Assembly: GCF_900476375.1 (NCBI RefSeq)
Contig: NZ_UPPP01000069.1
Location: 1-64,000 of the forward strand
Length of the DNA: 64,000 nt
From: Allolucifera butyrica
GTDB lineage: Bacteria > Bacillota > Negativicutes > Sporomusales > UPPP01
Direction of reading: 5' to 3'
A program made the translations under genes and the position numbers. Of the stretch, positions 45,037 to 53,132 are shown piece after piece (positions within the stretch are counted from its first letter, which is position 1; every line of letters starts with the position of its first letter). The notes under the pieces were generated by a model. The model searched no databases. It was given only the letters and a program-made list of their open reading frames with translations, and was not told the DNA's origin.

Positions 45037-45480
45037 ATGATTATTCGGCAGATTTCAGTATTTGTAGAGAACAGGCCGGGTACACTAGCCGAAGTACTGG
45101 CTGTGCTTAAAGAGCATGGTGTGAATATGAGGGCGCTGTCCGTTGCGGATACTTCCGATTTCGGCATTCTCCGGCTGATTGTGAACGAACCGGAAAAGGT
45201 GGAACGAGTGTTGCGCGGCGCCAAATTTGCTGTTAAAACAACCGAGGTGTTGGCTATTACGGTAGAGGACCACCCGGGAAGTCTTTTGGGCCAGATTGAA
45301 AAGCTAAGCTCCGCCGGTATTAGCGTTGAATATATGTATGCCTTTGCGGCTGCTCCCGAGCAAGAGGCAAGGGTTGTTCTGAAAGTTGATGATTTAACCC
45401 GGGCCGAGCGTCTGATTTGCGGTGAGGAAGGCTGCTCAACCCCCTATGAACCATCGGAAGCTCCCGGATTTTACTGGTAA
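45037..45480 (+). CDS. tandem ACT-domain protein
   Basis: 147 residues comprising two ACT domains: IRQISVFVENRPGTLAEVLAV (residues 3-23) and LAITVEDHPGSLLGQIEKL (about 71-89). ACT domains bind amino acids. The protein is co-transcribed with paaK (26 nt gap, AAGGAGGG ribosome site), a common pairing in which it may sense the aromatic amino acid being degraded. No catalytic domain is present. Confidence 0.88.
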   Translation: MIIRQISVFVENRPGTLAEVLAVLKEHGVNMRALSVADTSDFGILRLIVNEPEKVERVLRGAKFAVKTTEVLAITVEDHPGSLLGQIEKLSSAGISVEYMYAFAAAPEQEARVVLKVDDLTRAERLICGEEGCSTPYEPSEAPGFYW

Positions 45481-45533
45481 GCCGTCTCGATAGGCACAAA
45501 CCCAATCAATTAAACTAACTTCTTTTGTGTGTC

Positions 45534-45585
45534 AGAGTATCTGTGACACACAGGCTAAGTTCAAAGGCACGGAGTGCCAACCATA
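45534..45585. repeat. intergenic copy of the 5S-insertion hairpin element
   Basis: AGAGTATC, GTGACACACAGGCT, and the hairpin GGCAC-GGA-GTGCC match the element inside insertion 2 of both interrupted 5S genes. Here it is embedded in a larger palindrome (TGTGTCA...TGACACA) between genes. Confidence 0.78.
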
Positions 45586-45599
45586 CAGATGAGCTCTGA

Positions 45600-45638
45600 A
45601 CTACGAGCAAAAGACCGCGTTTTTAGCGGTCTTTCTTA
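45600..45638 (+). terminator. terminator after the ACT gene (R4-type tail)
   Basis: AAAGACCGC-GTTTTTA-GCGGTCTTT then CTTAAT. The hairpin and tail resemble R1-R3, but the CCCTGCGCC part is missing, and the 5S-type element lies immediately before it. Confidence 0.85.
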
Positions 45639-45734
45639 ATTGTTTTTACGGATTTTCCCTCTACAGGCAGGATTTTTTCTTATGTTGACCGTATTATATA
45701 AACGAATTTTATGAAAAGAAAGGTGTGTAAAACC

Positions 45735-46028
45735 ATGAGCAATCAGTTTAAGGTGGGTATTCGCACCGCAAAAGACGAATATGGATATATTGTTTATGAT
45801 TTGGACAACAAGACGGTGCAGGTCGTTTTAGCGAATGAAAAGGCTCGCCAGGATGTGGAAAACTATTTGGCCGGAACTTATGTTATCCCCAGCGCGGATC
45901 AAACCTTGCTGGATTTTCAGGAAACGACGGTTGAACCTACATCTAGTTTGGACAATCTTAAGCTGGCGTTGACCCGGATGTGGGGAAAAACCGGAGTCTA
46001 TGTAGATTGGAGTCATCCTGTGCCTTGA
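45735..46028 (+). CDS. hypothetical protein, 97 residues
   Basis: A hydrophilic, mixed alpha/beta protein (VGIRTAKDEYGYIVYDLDN, later LTRMWGKTGVYVDWSHPVP). No signal peptide, membrane segment or family motif is recognised. The ATG at 45735 has AAAGGTGTG 8 nt upstream; an in-frame ATG eight codons earlier is less well placed. TTGACC lies ~50 nt upstream, with a weak -10. It is the last gene before the DnaA-box cluster. Confidence 0.65.
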   Translation: MSNQFKVGIRTAKDEYGYIVYDLDNKTVQVVLANEKARQDVENYLAGTYVIPSADQTLLDFQETTVEPTSSLDNLKLALTRMWGKTGVYVDWSHPVP

Positions 46029-46029
46029 G

Positions 46030-46137
46030 TTATCCACAGAATTATACACAAAAAGTCTGTTTATGTGGATAACTTTGTGGGGAAATTGAGGGTAACAACC
46101 CAAAATAGACAAAAACCGGGATTGAACCTGTGGATAA
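46030..46137. promoter_or_regulatory. cluster of four perfect DnaA boxes
   Basis: TTATCCACA at 46030-46038 and TTATACACA at 46042-46050 on the plus strand; TGTGGATAA (the same box inverted) at 46064-46072 and 46129-46137. All four match TTATNCACA exactly, within 108 bp of non-coding DNA. dnaA, dnaN, recF and rpmH are not nearby, so this is more likely a DnaA-binding regulatory or titration site than oriC. Confidence 0.85.
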
Positions 46138-46177
46138 CTGGGGTTGTTTCTGGGGAAAACTTCAAGCAGCCAAGAAC

Positions 46178-46206
46178 TTGACTTTACTTATGGGGTATGA
46201 TACAAT
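46178..46206 (+). promoter_or_regulatory. promoter of tRNA-Arg(ACG)
   Basis: TTGACT (46178-46183), a 17-nt spacer and TACAAT (46201-46206), ~35 nt before the tRNA. Confidence 0.82.
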
Positions 46207-46241
46207 CCTTTTTGTCGGTAAAACGGAAGACTTTTATTCGT

Positions 46242-46318
46242 CTGCCCGTAGCTCAGCTGGATAGAGCGTTTGACTACGAATCAAAAGGCCGGAGGTTCGA
46301 ATCCTCCCGGGCAGGCCA
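46242..46318 (+). tRNA. tRNA-Arg (anticodon ACG)
   Basis: 77 nt. Acceptor CTGCCCG pairs with CGGGCAG. D-arm GCTC/GAGC, anticodon stem TTTGA/TCAAA with loop CTACGAA (anticodon ACG, wobble A usually deaminated to I), T-arm GGAGG/CCTCC around TTCGAAT. Discriminator G and encoded CCA. Confidence 0.97.
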
Positions 46319-46323
46319 TAGCT

Positions 46324-46458
46324 ACCGTAAGAGGGTTTTACGGTTATGTAAAGCTTTTTATTTTGTTAAATAAATTTACGGGACTGGCGTGTATCAAGTA
46401 CGTCAGTTCCTTTTTTTAGTGAAATTAAGTTTGATGACCGCGTCAGGCGGTCTTTTTT
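46324..46458 (+). terminator. terminator series after the tRNA
   Basis: Three hairpins: ACCGTAA/TTACGGT (46324-46344); GGACTGGCGTGTA with TACGTCAGTTCC plus seven T (46381-46417); GACCGC/GCGGTC plus T run (46436-46458). The rest of the 380-nt stretch up to RNase J holds only the promoter listed next. Confidence 0.8.
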
Positions 46459-46588
46459 ACTGTCACCACGTTAACGTGTGGGAGGCCTTTCTTTATCCTG
46501 ATCATTGTTGATAAAATACAAAAACATAGGATACCCTAAAATAATTGCACGGTGGACGACGGTTACTGCGGCAGGAGGGGACCCTAAC

Positions 46589-46617
46589 TTGTATTGGAAC
46601 TAAATGTAATGTATAAT
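46589..46617 (+). promoter_or_regulatory. promoter of the RNase J gene
   Basis: TTGTAT (46589-46594), a 17-nt spacer and TATAAT (46612-46617), ~80 nt before the start codon. Confidence 0.8.
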
Positions 46618-46697
46618 AGATTGACTGCATCAGCGAACGTGATCACGATGATTCAATATTGCGCGGACGGTATCAAATTAAATGGAGGGATTATTTT

Positions 46698-48359
46698 TTG
46701 GAACAAAATAATAAATTACTGATTATTCCGCTTGGCGGGTTGGGCGAAATCGGCAAAAACATGACTGTTTTTCAGTATGGCGAGGACATCGTTATTTTGG
46801 ATGCCGGGCTTGCCTTTCCGGAAGACGAGATGTTGGGGATTGATCTGGTTATACCGGATATTACTTATTTATTGGACAACCGGGATAAAGTACGGGCCGT
46901 TGTCCTGACTCACGGACATGAGGATCATATCGGGTCTTTGTCCTATCTCCTGAAAGAGATTAATGTGCCTGTTTATGGTACAAGACTGGCATTGGGATTG
47001 GCGGAAGAGCGGTTAAAAGAAAACCGGGTGTCGGGTTACCAATTGATGCCCGTCAGGCCGGGAGACCAAATAACCCTGGGAGCGTTTCAAATCGGTTTTA
47101 TTCAAGGCAGCCATTCCATTCCGGATGCCTGCGGCCTGTATTTCAAAACACCTGTGGGCACTGTCGTTCATACCGGGGACTTTAAAATTGACCAAACGCC
47201 GGTGGATGGCAAGTTAATTGATATTCATAAATTTGCTGAATTGGGAAATCAGGGAGTTTTAGTGCTAATGTCAGACAGCACGAATGCCGAACGGCCCGGA
47301 TATACAGGTTCGGAGCGTGAGGTTGCCATGGCGTTGGAGGAAGAATTTAAAGACGCCAAAGGCCGGGTTATTATGGCTACGTTCGCTTCGAATGTATCCC
47401 GTATTCAGCAGGCTGTTCATTCGGCCTGTAAGTATAGGCGCAAAGTCGTGGTGCTTGGCCGGAGTATGGTTAATGTTGTGAATATTGCCATGGAACTGGG
47501 ATACCTGGAGATGCCCGAAGGAATGCTGATTGAAGCGGAGGAAATGAAGCGGTATCGGGATGAGCAAATCCTCATTCTTACTACCGGCAGCCAGGGAGAG
47601 CCTATGTCCGGTTTAAGCCGCATGGCTACCAACAATCACCGAAGTGTGTCTATTAGTCCGGGGGATACTGTTTTGATTGCGGCGACACCCATTCCGGGGA
47701 ATGAAACGTCCGTATCAAAAACCATCGATAATCTGCTCCGTTTAGGGGCCCAGGTGGTATATGAAAGAATCTCGGGTATCCATGTTTCCGGTCACGCCAG
47801 CCGGGAAGAACTTAAACTGATGCTGAATCTGGTGAGGCCCAAGTTTTTTATCCCGGTGCACGGAGAATACCGTATGCAAAAGCAGCATAGCAAAATTGCC
47901 GAGGGGTTGGGAGTTCCCCGCGAGAATATTTTTGTGGGAGAAAACGGAGATATCTTCGAATTTACCAAAGACACAGGCCGGGTTGCCGGAAAAGTTAAGG
48001 TGGGAAAGGTCTTTGTTGACGGACTGGGCGTCGGGGATGTCGGTAATATCGTCATTCGCGACAGACAGCAGCTTTCCAAAGAAGGCATCTTGATTGTCGT
48101 TGTAACCCTAGATAAACAGAAGGGCGTTTTGTTGTCGGGCCCCGATTTGGTATCACGCGGCTTTGTTTATGTCCGGGATTCGGGCGAACTTATGAATGAG
48201 GCTCAGAACAGAGTAAAAGTGGCGCTGGAGCGCTGCGAATCCGGCAAGATTACGGATTGGTCTTCTATAAAGCTTCAGATTCGTGAGGTTTTAGGCAAAT
48301 ATCTTAATGAAAAAACCGGACGCCGCCCCATGATTTTACCGATTATTATTGAAGTATGA
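46698..48359 (+). CDS. rnj: ribonuclease J
   Basis: A 553-residue metallo-beta-lactamase/beta-CASP nuclease. Motif 2 is LTHGHEDHIGSL (two-zinc site), then VVHTGDFKID, MSDSTNAERPGYT, the beta-CASP GRSMVNV and TTGSQGEPMSGL, and the C-terminal HVSGHASREELKLML. It degrades and matures RNA by 5'-3' exo- and endo-cleavage. The TTG start (MEQNNKLLIIPLGG) follows ATGGAGGG at 8-9 nt spacing and matches the family; an in-frame upstream start adds 13 unrelated residues. It would be a candidate processor of the unusual 5S transcripts, which is inference. Confidence 0.95.
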   Translation: MEQNNKLLIIPLGGLGEIGKNMTVFQYGEDIVILDAGLAFPEDEMLGIDLVIPDITYLLDNRDKVRAVVLTHGHEDHIGSLSYLLKEINVPVYGTRLALGLAEERLKENRVSGYQLMPVRPGDQITLGAFQIGFIQGSHSIPDACGLYFKTPVGTVVHTGDFKIDQTPVDGKLIDIHKFAELGNQGVLVLMSDSTNAERPGYTGSEREVAMALEEEFKDAKGRVIMATFASNVSRIQQAVHSACKYRRKVVVLGRSMVNVVNIAMELGYLEMPEGMLIEAEEMKRYRDEQILILTTGSQGEPMSGLSRMATNNHRSVSISPGDTVLIAATPIPGNETSVSKTIDNLLRLGAQVVYERISGIHVSGHASREELKLMLNLVRPKFFIPVHGEYRMQKQHSKIAEGLGVPRENIFVGENGDIFEFTKDTGRVAGKVKVGKVFVDGLGVGDVGNIVIRDRQQLSKEGILIVVVTLDKQKGVLLSGPDLVSRGFVYVRDSGELMNEAQNRVKVALERCESGKITDWSSIKLQIREVLGKYLNEKTGRRPMILPIIIEV

Positions 48360-48446
48360 CAAGTTTCGGCCAGACAACCTACTAGGCTGACGTGTATGAA
48401 GATAAAGTTTTTGTAATAGTTAGAGCAAATACTTGGAGGCTTTTAT

Positions 48447-49265
48447 ATGACACTGTTTCAATCACTCGTTTTTGCGGTGATTCAGGGAATTACCGAGCTC
48501 TTCCCGATTAGTAGTGTAGCACATGGCGTTTTGACACCCTATTTTTTCCATTGGAATTTAGCGCCTAGCTTTCTGAAAGAGCATTTTTTACCTTTTGTGG
48601 TAATGCTGCATCTGGGAACAGCGACGGCGCTGCTTTTATTCTTTGGTACGGAATGGATTCGGATTATCCGCTCCCTATTTACTAAAGACAGGCAAGCAAG
48701 AAAATTGTTATGGTTAATTGCGGCCGGAACATTTCCTGCCGCGTTATTGGGTTTTATCCTGGAAAAAACGATTCGTCATGCTTTTAGTAATGTGACCAGC
48801 GCCGCAGTTTTTTTAATTATTAACGGCTTTCTTCTTTATTGGGGCGAAAAATTAAAAGGCCATGGCCGCAAAGAAATTAATGACCTTACCTACGGGCAGG
48901 CCGCTATTGTGGGAGTATTCCAGGCATTGGCGCTGATTCCCGGTTTTTCGCGGTCGGGCGCAACCATTACGGCAGGATTTTGGATGGGATTACGGCATGA
49001 GGCTTCCGCACGGTTATCTATGTTGCTGGCAACGCCAATAATTATCGGGGCGGGGATTATTGAGATCCCTAAATTGCTCCATATTAGTACCACGGGTTTG
49101 CTGCAAATTTCTCTTATTGGTGGAGTTGTCGCCGGCATTATGGCATACTTGAGTGTCTGGGCGCTAATGAAATGGTTTCATACTAATGAGATAAACGCTA
49201 TGCGTCCATTTTCCTGGTATTGCTGGCTAGTTGGGATCGGTGTGTTAGCCAGCCAGCTTTTGTAA
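48447..49265 (+). CDS. uppP: undecaprenyl-diphosphatase
   Basis: 272 residues, about eight membrane segments. The BacA/UppP signature AVIQGITELFPISSVAHG carries the catalytic glutamate region, and the second motif PGFSRSGATITAGFWMGL contains the conserved RSG. It recycles undecaprenyl pyrophosphate for peptidoglycan and confers some bacitracin tolerance. ATG with TGGAGG upstream. It follows the RNase J gene by 87 nt. Confidence 0.95.
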   Translation: MTLFQSLVFAVIQGITELFPISSVAHGVLTPYFFHWNLAPSFLKEHFLPFVVMLHLGTATALLLFFGTEWIRIIRSLFTKDRQARKLLWLIAAGTFPAALLGFILEKTIRHAFSNVTSAAVFLIINGFLLYWGEKLKGHGRKEINDLTYGQAAIVGVFQALALIPGFSRSGATITAGFWMGLRHEASARLSMLLATPIIIGAGIIEIPKLLHISTTGLLQISLIGGVVAGIMAYLSVWALMKWFHTNEINAMRPFSWYCWLVGIGVLASQLL

Positions 49266-49301
49266 AGTGGTAATGCAAAGGTAATTTCTAAACAAGTAAC
49301 A

Positions 49302-49334
49302 AATAAGGCTCTGATTTTTTCAGAGCCTTATTTG
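49302..49334 (+). terminator. terminator after uppP
   Basis: AATAAGGCTCTGA / TCAGAGCCTTATT perfect 13-bp stem then TTG-T. It also shows that upstream in-frame starts for the next gene lie within a terminator. Confidence 0.88.
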
Positions 49335-49427
49335 TTTACTTATGTTTTTCCAAGGGGAAAAGAGGAATTTGTTGAAAGATGTCAAAATATGAATAATAAT
49401 GTAAAGCGTTGCAAGGAAGTGAAGCTG

Positions 49428-50915
49428 TTGGATACGATTAAGGATTATATACAAAGGCTAAGAAGGACGGAAAAACAATTAGAAAAAATCCTTGTGATCC
49501 GGCAGAATTTGGAACCTGATTTTAAAATGCAAATTCCCTTTAGCTACATTTGTAACCGGGATATGAAAATTGTTTATGCCAGCACAGCGGGTGCCAAACA
49601 TTGGGGATATACTCCTTTCGAAATGGAAGGGAAGAAACTCAGTGACTTAGGATTTTCATCCCAAGTGGCGGAAGCGGTTACAACGAACATAAAAACTGTT
49701 TTTGACAAGGATGTTTCGTTGCGGGATAAAATCATTATTTGCCGGAACAATCAAGACCTTTACAATTACGAATATGTATTGAATCCCTTGCATGCCGGCG
49801 AGGGTGATGTTGGCGCAGTAATTTGCACGATCTGGAATACAATGCAAGTTGCTATCCATTCTGAGTTGATAAAATACACAAGATGGTTTAAAGAATTTAT
49901 AAAATACAGTCCTTTTGGCGTTGTCTTAATAGACAGGGAGGAGAACATCCTGCTTTATAACGAACTGGCCGCCAAACTCTATCCTGGCAGTATCCCGGGT
50001 CCAACAGGACTATCTCTTAAGGAAATTTTTTTCCGGCTGGGATTTAATGCAGAAGAATATTATAATTCCGTTTTTCTTAAAGCATTGAGGGGGCAGAAGA
50101 TTTTTGCGGAACATCGCAAAGTTTTAGATTATAATTTATTATTGACTTGTTTCCCTCTGAAGGATAATGACGGGCAGATTCTTGGCGCAGCTGTTATTTT
50201 TCAGGATATTACGGAAATTATAGCCTATCAAAATAAAATATATAGGCTGGATAAACTGGATTTAATCGGACAACTGTCGGCCGGTATTGTTCACGAAATC
50301 CGCAATCCCCTGGCCGTGATCTCGGGATATATGCAGTTTCTTAGACCCAAAGTGAATCCGGGCATGCAATCCCAGTTTGATCTGATATTACGGGAACTGG
50401 GCCGGGTTGAAACCATATTGAATGGTTTTCTTTCGGTCGCCAAGGATAAGAGTGCCGAAAAATCGTTTTGTAATTTAAATAACATATTAAATGAAATTAT
50501 TCCTTTACTGCATGCGGAGGCAGTGAAGCAAAGCATAGAGATTCAGCTCAATTTGGAAGAAGGATTGCCGGAACTCTTTTTATCTTCCACGGAAATAAAG
50601 CAGATGGTTCTCAACTTAGCGCGAAATGGCATGGATGCAATAGGCGGACAAGGAATCTTAGCATTTTCGACCAGACGGGAAGGGGACGAAATTATATTAT
50701 CGATTGCTGATACCGGCTGTGGTATTTCCGAACACGTTAAAGATAAAATATTTGCGCCCTTTTTTACTACCAAGGAGAACGGGACAGGATTAGGATTGGC
50801 GGTCTGTGCCAGTATTGCGGCCAGGCATTCTGCTACGATCGAAGTACAGCCGGCGGTGGAAAAAGGCAGCCAGTTTATCATTAAATTTAAATTAGAAGAA
50901 GAGAAAACGGCGTAG
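49428..50915 (+). CDS. PAS-domain sensor histidine kinase
   Basis: About 495 residues, no membrane segments. There are two PAS-like regions (FSYICNRDMKIVYASTAG, then FSPFGVVLIDREENILLYNEL-type sequence near the middle) and a HisKA domain with the phospho-acceptor in AGIVHEIRNPLAVISGYMQF. The HATPase domain has NLARNGMDAI (N box), SIADTGCGISE (G1) and GTGLGLAVCASIAARH (G2). The arrangement resembles sporulation kinases (KinA/KinE type) that feed Spo0F. TTG at 49428 has AAGGAAG upstream and is preferred over an ATG 39 nt earlier, which lacks one. No response regulator is adjacent (orphan). Confidence 0.88.
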   Translation: MDTIKDYIQRLRRTEKQLEKILVIRQNLEPDFKMQIPFSYICNRDMKIVYASTAGAKHWGYTPFEMEGKKLSDLGFSSQVAEAVTTNIKTVFDKDVSLRDKIIICRNNQDLYNYEYVLNPLHAGEGDVGAVICTIWNTMQVAIHSELIKYTRWFKEFIKYSPFGVVLIDREENILLYNELAAKLYPGSIPGPTGLSLKEIFFRLGFNAEEYYNSVFLKALRGQKIFAEHRKVLDYNLLLTCFPLKDNDGQILGAAVIFQDITEIIAYQNKIYRLDKLDLIGQLSAGIVHEIRNPLAVISGYMQFLRPKVNPGMQSQFDLILRELGRVETILNGFLSVAKDKSAEKSFCNLNNILNEIIPLLHAEAVKQSIEIQLNLEEGLPELFLSSTEIKQMVLNLARNGMDAIGGQGILAFSTRREGDEIILSIADTGCGISEHVKDKIFAPFFTTKENGTGLGLAVCASIAARHSATIEVQPAVEKGSQFIIKFKLEEEKTA

Positions 50916-50951
50916 TAACTGTAGACCGGGTTACAATATCTTTCGATTGAG

Positions 50952-50980
50952 GGCTCTGAGATAAATTCTCAGAGCCTTTC
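50952..50980 (+). terminator. terminator after the histidine kinase gene
   Basis: GGCTCTGAGA-TAAAT-TCTCAGAGCC followed by TTTCT. Confidence 0.85.
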
Positions 50981-51068
50981 TGTATGCTGGAATTTCATAG
51001 AAGAATAATTGCCAATTTGACGGGGAAGATAAGGGTATACTGGTATATTAGTATTCTGCAGGTGAAAA

Positions 51069-51608
51069 ATGGGGGGGAAAGACTTGGAAGACAGGTTTAT
51101 AAGAGGCTACATTGCGGGGGTTATTGGTGGCATAGTAATGGTATTGCTGGATTATATATTATTTGTGCTGGGTATATCTGAGGCCAGATATCTCGATCTT
51201 GTTGCAATTATGATCTGGGGTTACGTCCCCTTAACTGTTTTTGGACAAAGTATTGCCCAAGTAATACAATTGGGCCACGCCGCATTAGTCGGGATTACGT
51301 TTGCATTTCTTGTTCCGGTAATTGATAATAAGTATCTCTTATTCAAAGGGGCGACGTATGGGGCGGTAGTTTGGTTTACTGTTTTTGCTATAGGCTCGCT
51401 CTATAAATTATCGTTATTTTATCTATCGTCACCGACAAACGCCTTTTCCCACCTTATTACATCCGCAATATGGGGCGTAGTTGCCGCCGTAGCCTTAACA
51501 CGAATGGAGAAATATGCTACTGCCCGTGAAAGCCGTCAAGTGGATTCGGCAGTTGCCGTGCCTGCCTACAAACGTTATACCGGGGAATCGGATGATAATG
51601 ACAGTTAG
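51069..51608 (+). CDS. YqhR-like integral membrane protein of unknown function
   Basis: 179 residues with four predicted membrane segments (IAGVIGGIVMVLLDYILFVL; an aromatic segment around residue 50; LVGITFAFLVPVI; AVVWFTVFAIGSLY) and a hydrophilic C-terminus. It resembles small Firmicute membrane proteins of the YqhR type, but the match is loose. The ATG has GCAGGTG upstream; a TTG five codons later with GGGGGG before it is an alternative. It is a single-gene unit. Confidence 0.6.
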   Translation: MGGKDLEDRFIRGYIAGVIGGIVMVLLDYILFVLGISEARYLDLVAIMIWGYVPLTVFGQSIAQVIQLGHAALVGITFAFLVPVIDNKYLLFKGATYGAVVWFTVFAIGSLYKLSLFYLSSPTNAFSHLITSAIWGVVAAVALTRMEKYATARESRQVDSAVAVPAYKRYTGESDDNDS

Positions 51609-51656
51609 TCCGGGGTTACGCAATCACCAAAGTTAGAAAATACCTGCCGGGCAGCA

Positions 51657-51685
51657 TTGCTTCTCAGTTATGTTAATGTTATAAT
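51657..51685 (+). promoter_or_regulatory. promoter of tRNA-Arg(CCT)
   Basis: TTGCTT (51657-51662), a 17-nt spacer and TATAAT (51680-51685), 75 nt upstream of the tRNA. Confidence 0.8.
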
Positions 51686-51760
51686 ACTTTGAGTAGAGCA
51701 GAGGACATAGTTTGTAGAAGCGTATTGTAAGAAGGTCCGATGCTGCGTAGCTAGATGTAT

Positions 51761-51837
51761 GCGCCCGTAGCTCAGGTGGATAGAGCAGCGGTTTCCTAAA
51801 CCGCGTGCCGGTGGTTCGAGTCCTCCCGGGCGCACCA
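51761..51837 (+). tRNA. tRNA-Arg (anticodon CCT)
   Basis: 77 nt with encoded CCA. Acceptor GCGCCCG/CGGGCGC, D-arm GCTC/GAGC, anticodon stem GCGGT/ACCGC with loop TTCCTAA (anticodon CCT), discriminator A. The T-stem is GGTGG/CCTCC, leaving a central T-T mismatch, whereas the other tRNA-Arg here has a perfect GGAGG/CCTCC stem. It decodes AGG. Confidence 0.96.
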
Positions 51838-51849
51838 TATAGAAAAATC

Positions 51850-51884
51850 ACGCTTTCCGGCGATTTGCCGGAAGGCGTTTTTTA
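51850..51884 (+). terminator. terminator after tRNA-Arg(CCT)
   Basis: ACGCTTTCCGGC-GATTT-GCCGGAAGGCGT, a 12-bp stem, then TTTTTAT. Confidence 0.9.
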
Positions 51885-52045
51885 TACGGGTAGGAATAAA
51901 TACTTTAAACAGGTGACCTGTCCTCCCGAAATAGTATGAATTCGAACAACTAGAGAAATCGCATAAAATAGGTGTAAGGGGAAGGTCCTTTTTTGCCATT
52001 GCAAGTAACGGTCCCAAATTTAACAGCTAGGTTGGGGTGAATAAG

Positions 52046-52951
52046 TTGACTTTACAGCAATTGAAATACGTTTTAAGGGTTGCAGAGAAAGGATCAATTA
52101 GTGAAGCGGCCAAAAGCCTATTTATTTCTCAACCCAGTTTATCTAATGCGATTAAAGAGCTGGAAAAAGAAATCCAGATCACCATATTTACCAGATGTAA
52201 TCGTGGAATAGCTGTTTCTAATGAAGGCGCAGAATTTCTTGGATACGCTAGGCAGGTTATACAGCAAGCGGATATGCTGGAGGAAAAATATCTAAACGGA
52301 GAACCTGCAAAGCAGCGTTTTTGCATCTCAACCCAACATTACACCTTTACGGCGAATGCCTTTGTCGATCTTGTAAAAGAATTTGGAGGCTCGGAATATG
52401 AATTTACTATCCGGGAGACAAAAACTTATGAGATTATTGAAGATGTAAAGAATTTGCGGAGTGAACTAGGGGTTATTTACTTAAGCAAATATAATGAGAC
52501 AGTTATCCTGAAATTACTAAGGGAAAGTAATATTAGTTTTTCGGAACTGGTCACGGCAAAACCGCATGTATTTATCAGTAAGACACATCCATTAGCACAT
52601 AAAAACCTAATTCAGCTAGAAGAATTGGAAGATTATCCTTGCCTTTCTTTTGAGCAGGGAGAATATAATTCTTTCTATTTTTCCGAAGAAATTTTAAGCA
52701 CCAGGAGTGTAAAGAAGAGTATTAAAGTCAGTGACCGGGCAGCCATAGTCAACTTCATGATTGGTCTGAACGGATATACGATATCTTCTGGGATTTTCCC
52801 AAAATATCTGCACGGCGAGCAAATTATTGCTGTACCCCTTAAGGTCGAGGAAGATATTAAGATCGGTATTATTATGCATAAAGATATCACGATGACGAAA
52901 TTGGGAGAAATCTATCTGGATGCCTTAAAGAAAATTGCAAAGGAACTTTAA
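52046..52951 (+). CDS. LysR-family transcriptional regulator
   Basis: About 301 residues. The N-terminal winged helix reads LKYVLRVAEKGSISEAAKSL then ISQPSLSNAIKELEKEI. The C-terminal effector domain is of the LysR_substrate type, ending ISSGIFPKYLHGEQIIAVPL. TTG at 52046 (MTLQQLKYV) is preferred with GGGGTGA upstream; GTG at 52037 adds three residues. A LysE-type exporter follows on the same strand after ~180 nt, so it may regulate that gene. Codon use here and for the next four genes is more AT-rich than in the ilv-leu or xyl regions. Confidence 0.9.
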   Translation: MTLQQLKYVLRVAEKGSISEAAKSLFISQPSLSNAIKELEKEIQITIFTRCNRGIAVSNEGAEFLGYARQVIQQADMLEEKYLNGEPAKQRFCISTQHYTFTANAFVDLVKEFGGSEYEFTIRETKTYEIIEDVKNLRSELGVIYLSKYNETVILKLLRESNISFSELVTAKPHVFISKTHPLAHKNLIQLEELEDYPCLSFEQGEYNSFYFSEEILSTRSVKKSIKVSDRAAIVNFMIGLNGYTISSGIFPKYLHGEQIIAVPLKVEEDIKIGIIMHKDITMTKLGEIYLDALKKIAKEL

Positions 52952-52970
52952 TAATAAGGATAAGATAAGT

Positions 52971-53028
52971 AGCCTGGTATAGATTTTAGCTATATCAGGC
53001 TATATTTATTTGGTATTATATTATACCA
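52971..53028. promoter_or_regulatory. terminator-like hairpin and operator-like dyad before the LysE gene
   Basis: AGCCTGGTATA / TATATCAGGCT hairpin (52971-53001), then TGGTAT-TATATT-ATACCA (53011-53028), a dyad of the size bound by LysR regulators, with TATAAT 11 nt further on. Confidence 0.45.
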
Positions 53029-53132
53029 GAGAAAAGCTATATAATCGTAACTGTCAGGTTTTTCCCGGCAGTGACTAAGTGGGGATATCTGATATGAAAA
53101 GCGGCTGATAAGAGCAGGAGGGGAATAGCAAC

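Noticed and set aside
46030..46137. DnaA-box cluster as the chromosomal origin
   Set aside because: No dnaA, dnaN, recF, gyr or rpmH near, and no obvious AT-rich unwinding tract; reported instead as a possible accessory DnaA site.
49332..49427. Upstream in-frame start for the histidine kinase
   Set aside because: The TTG at 49332 lies in the T tract of the uppP terminator; no ribosome site.
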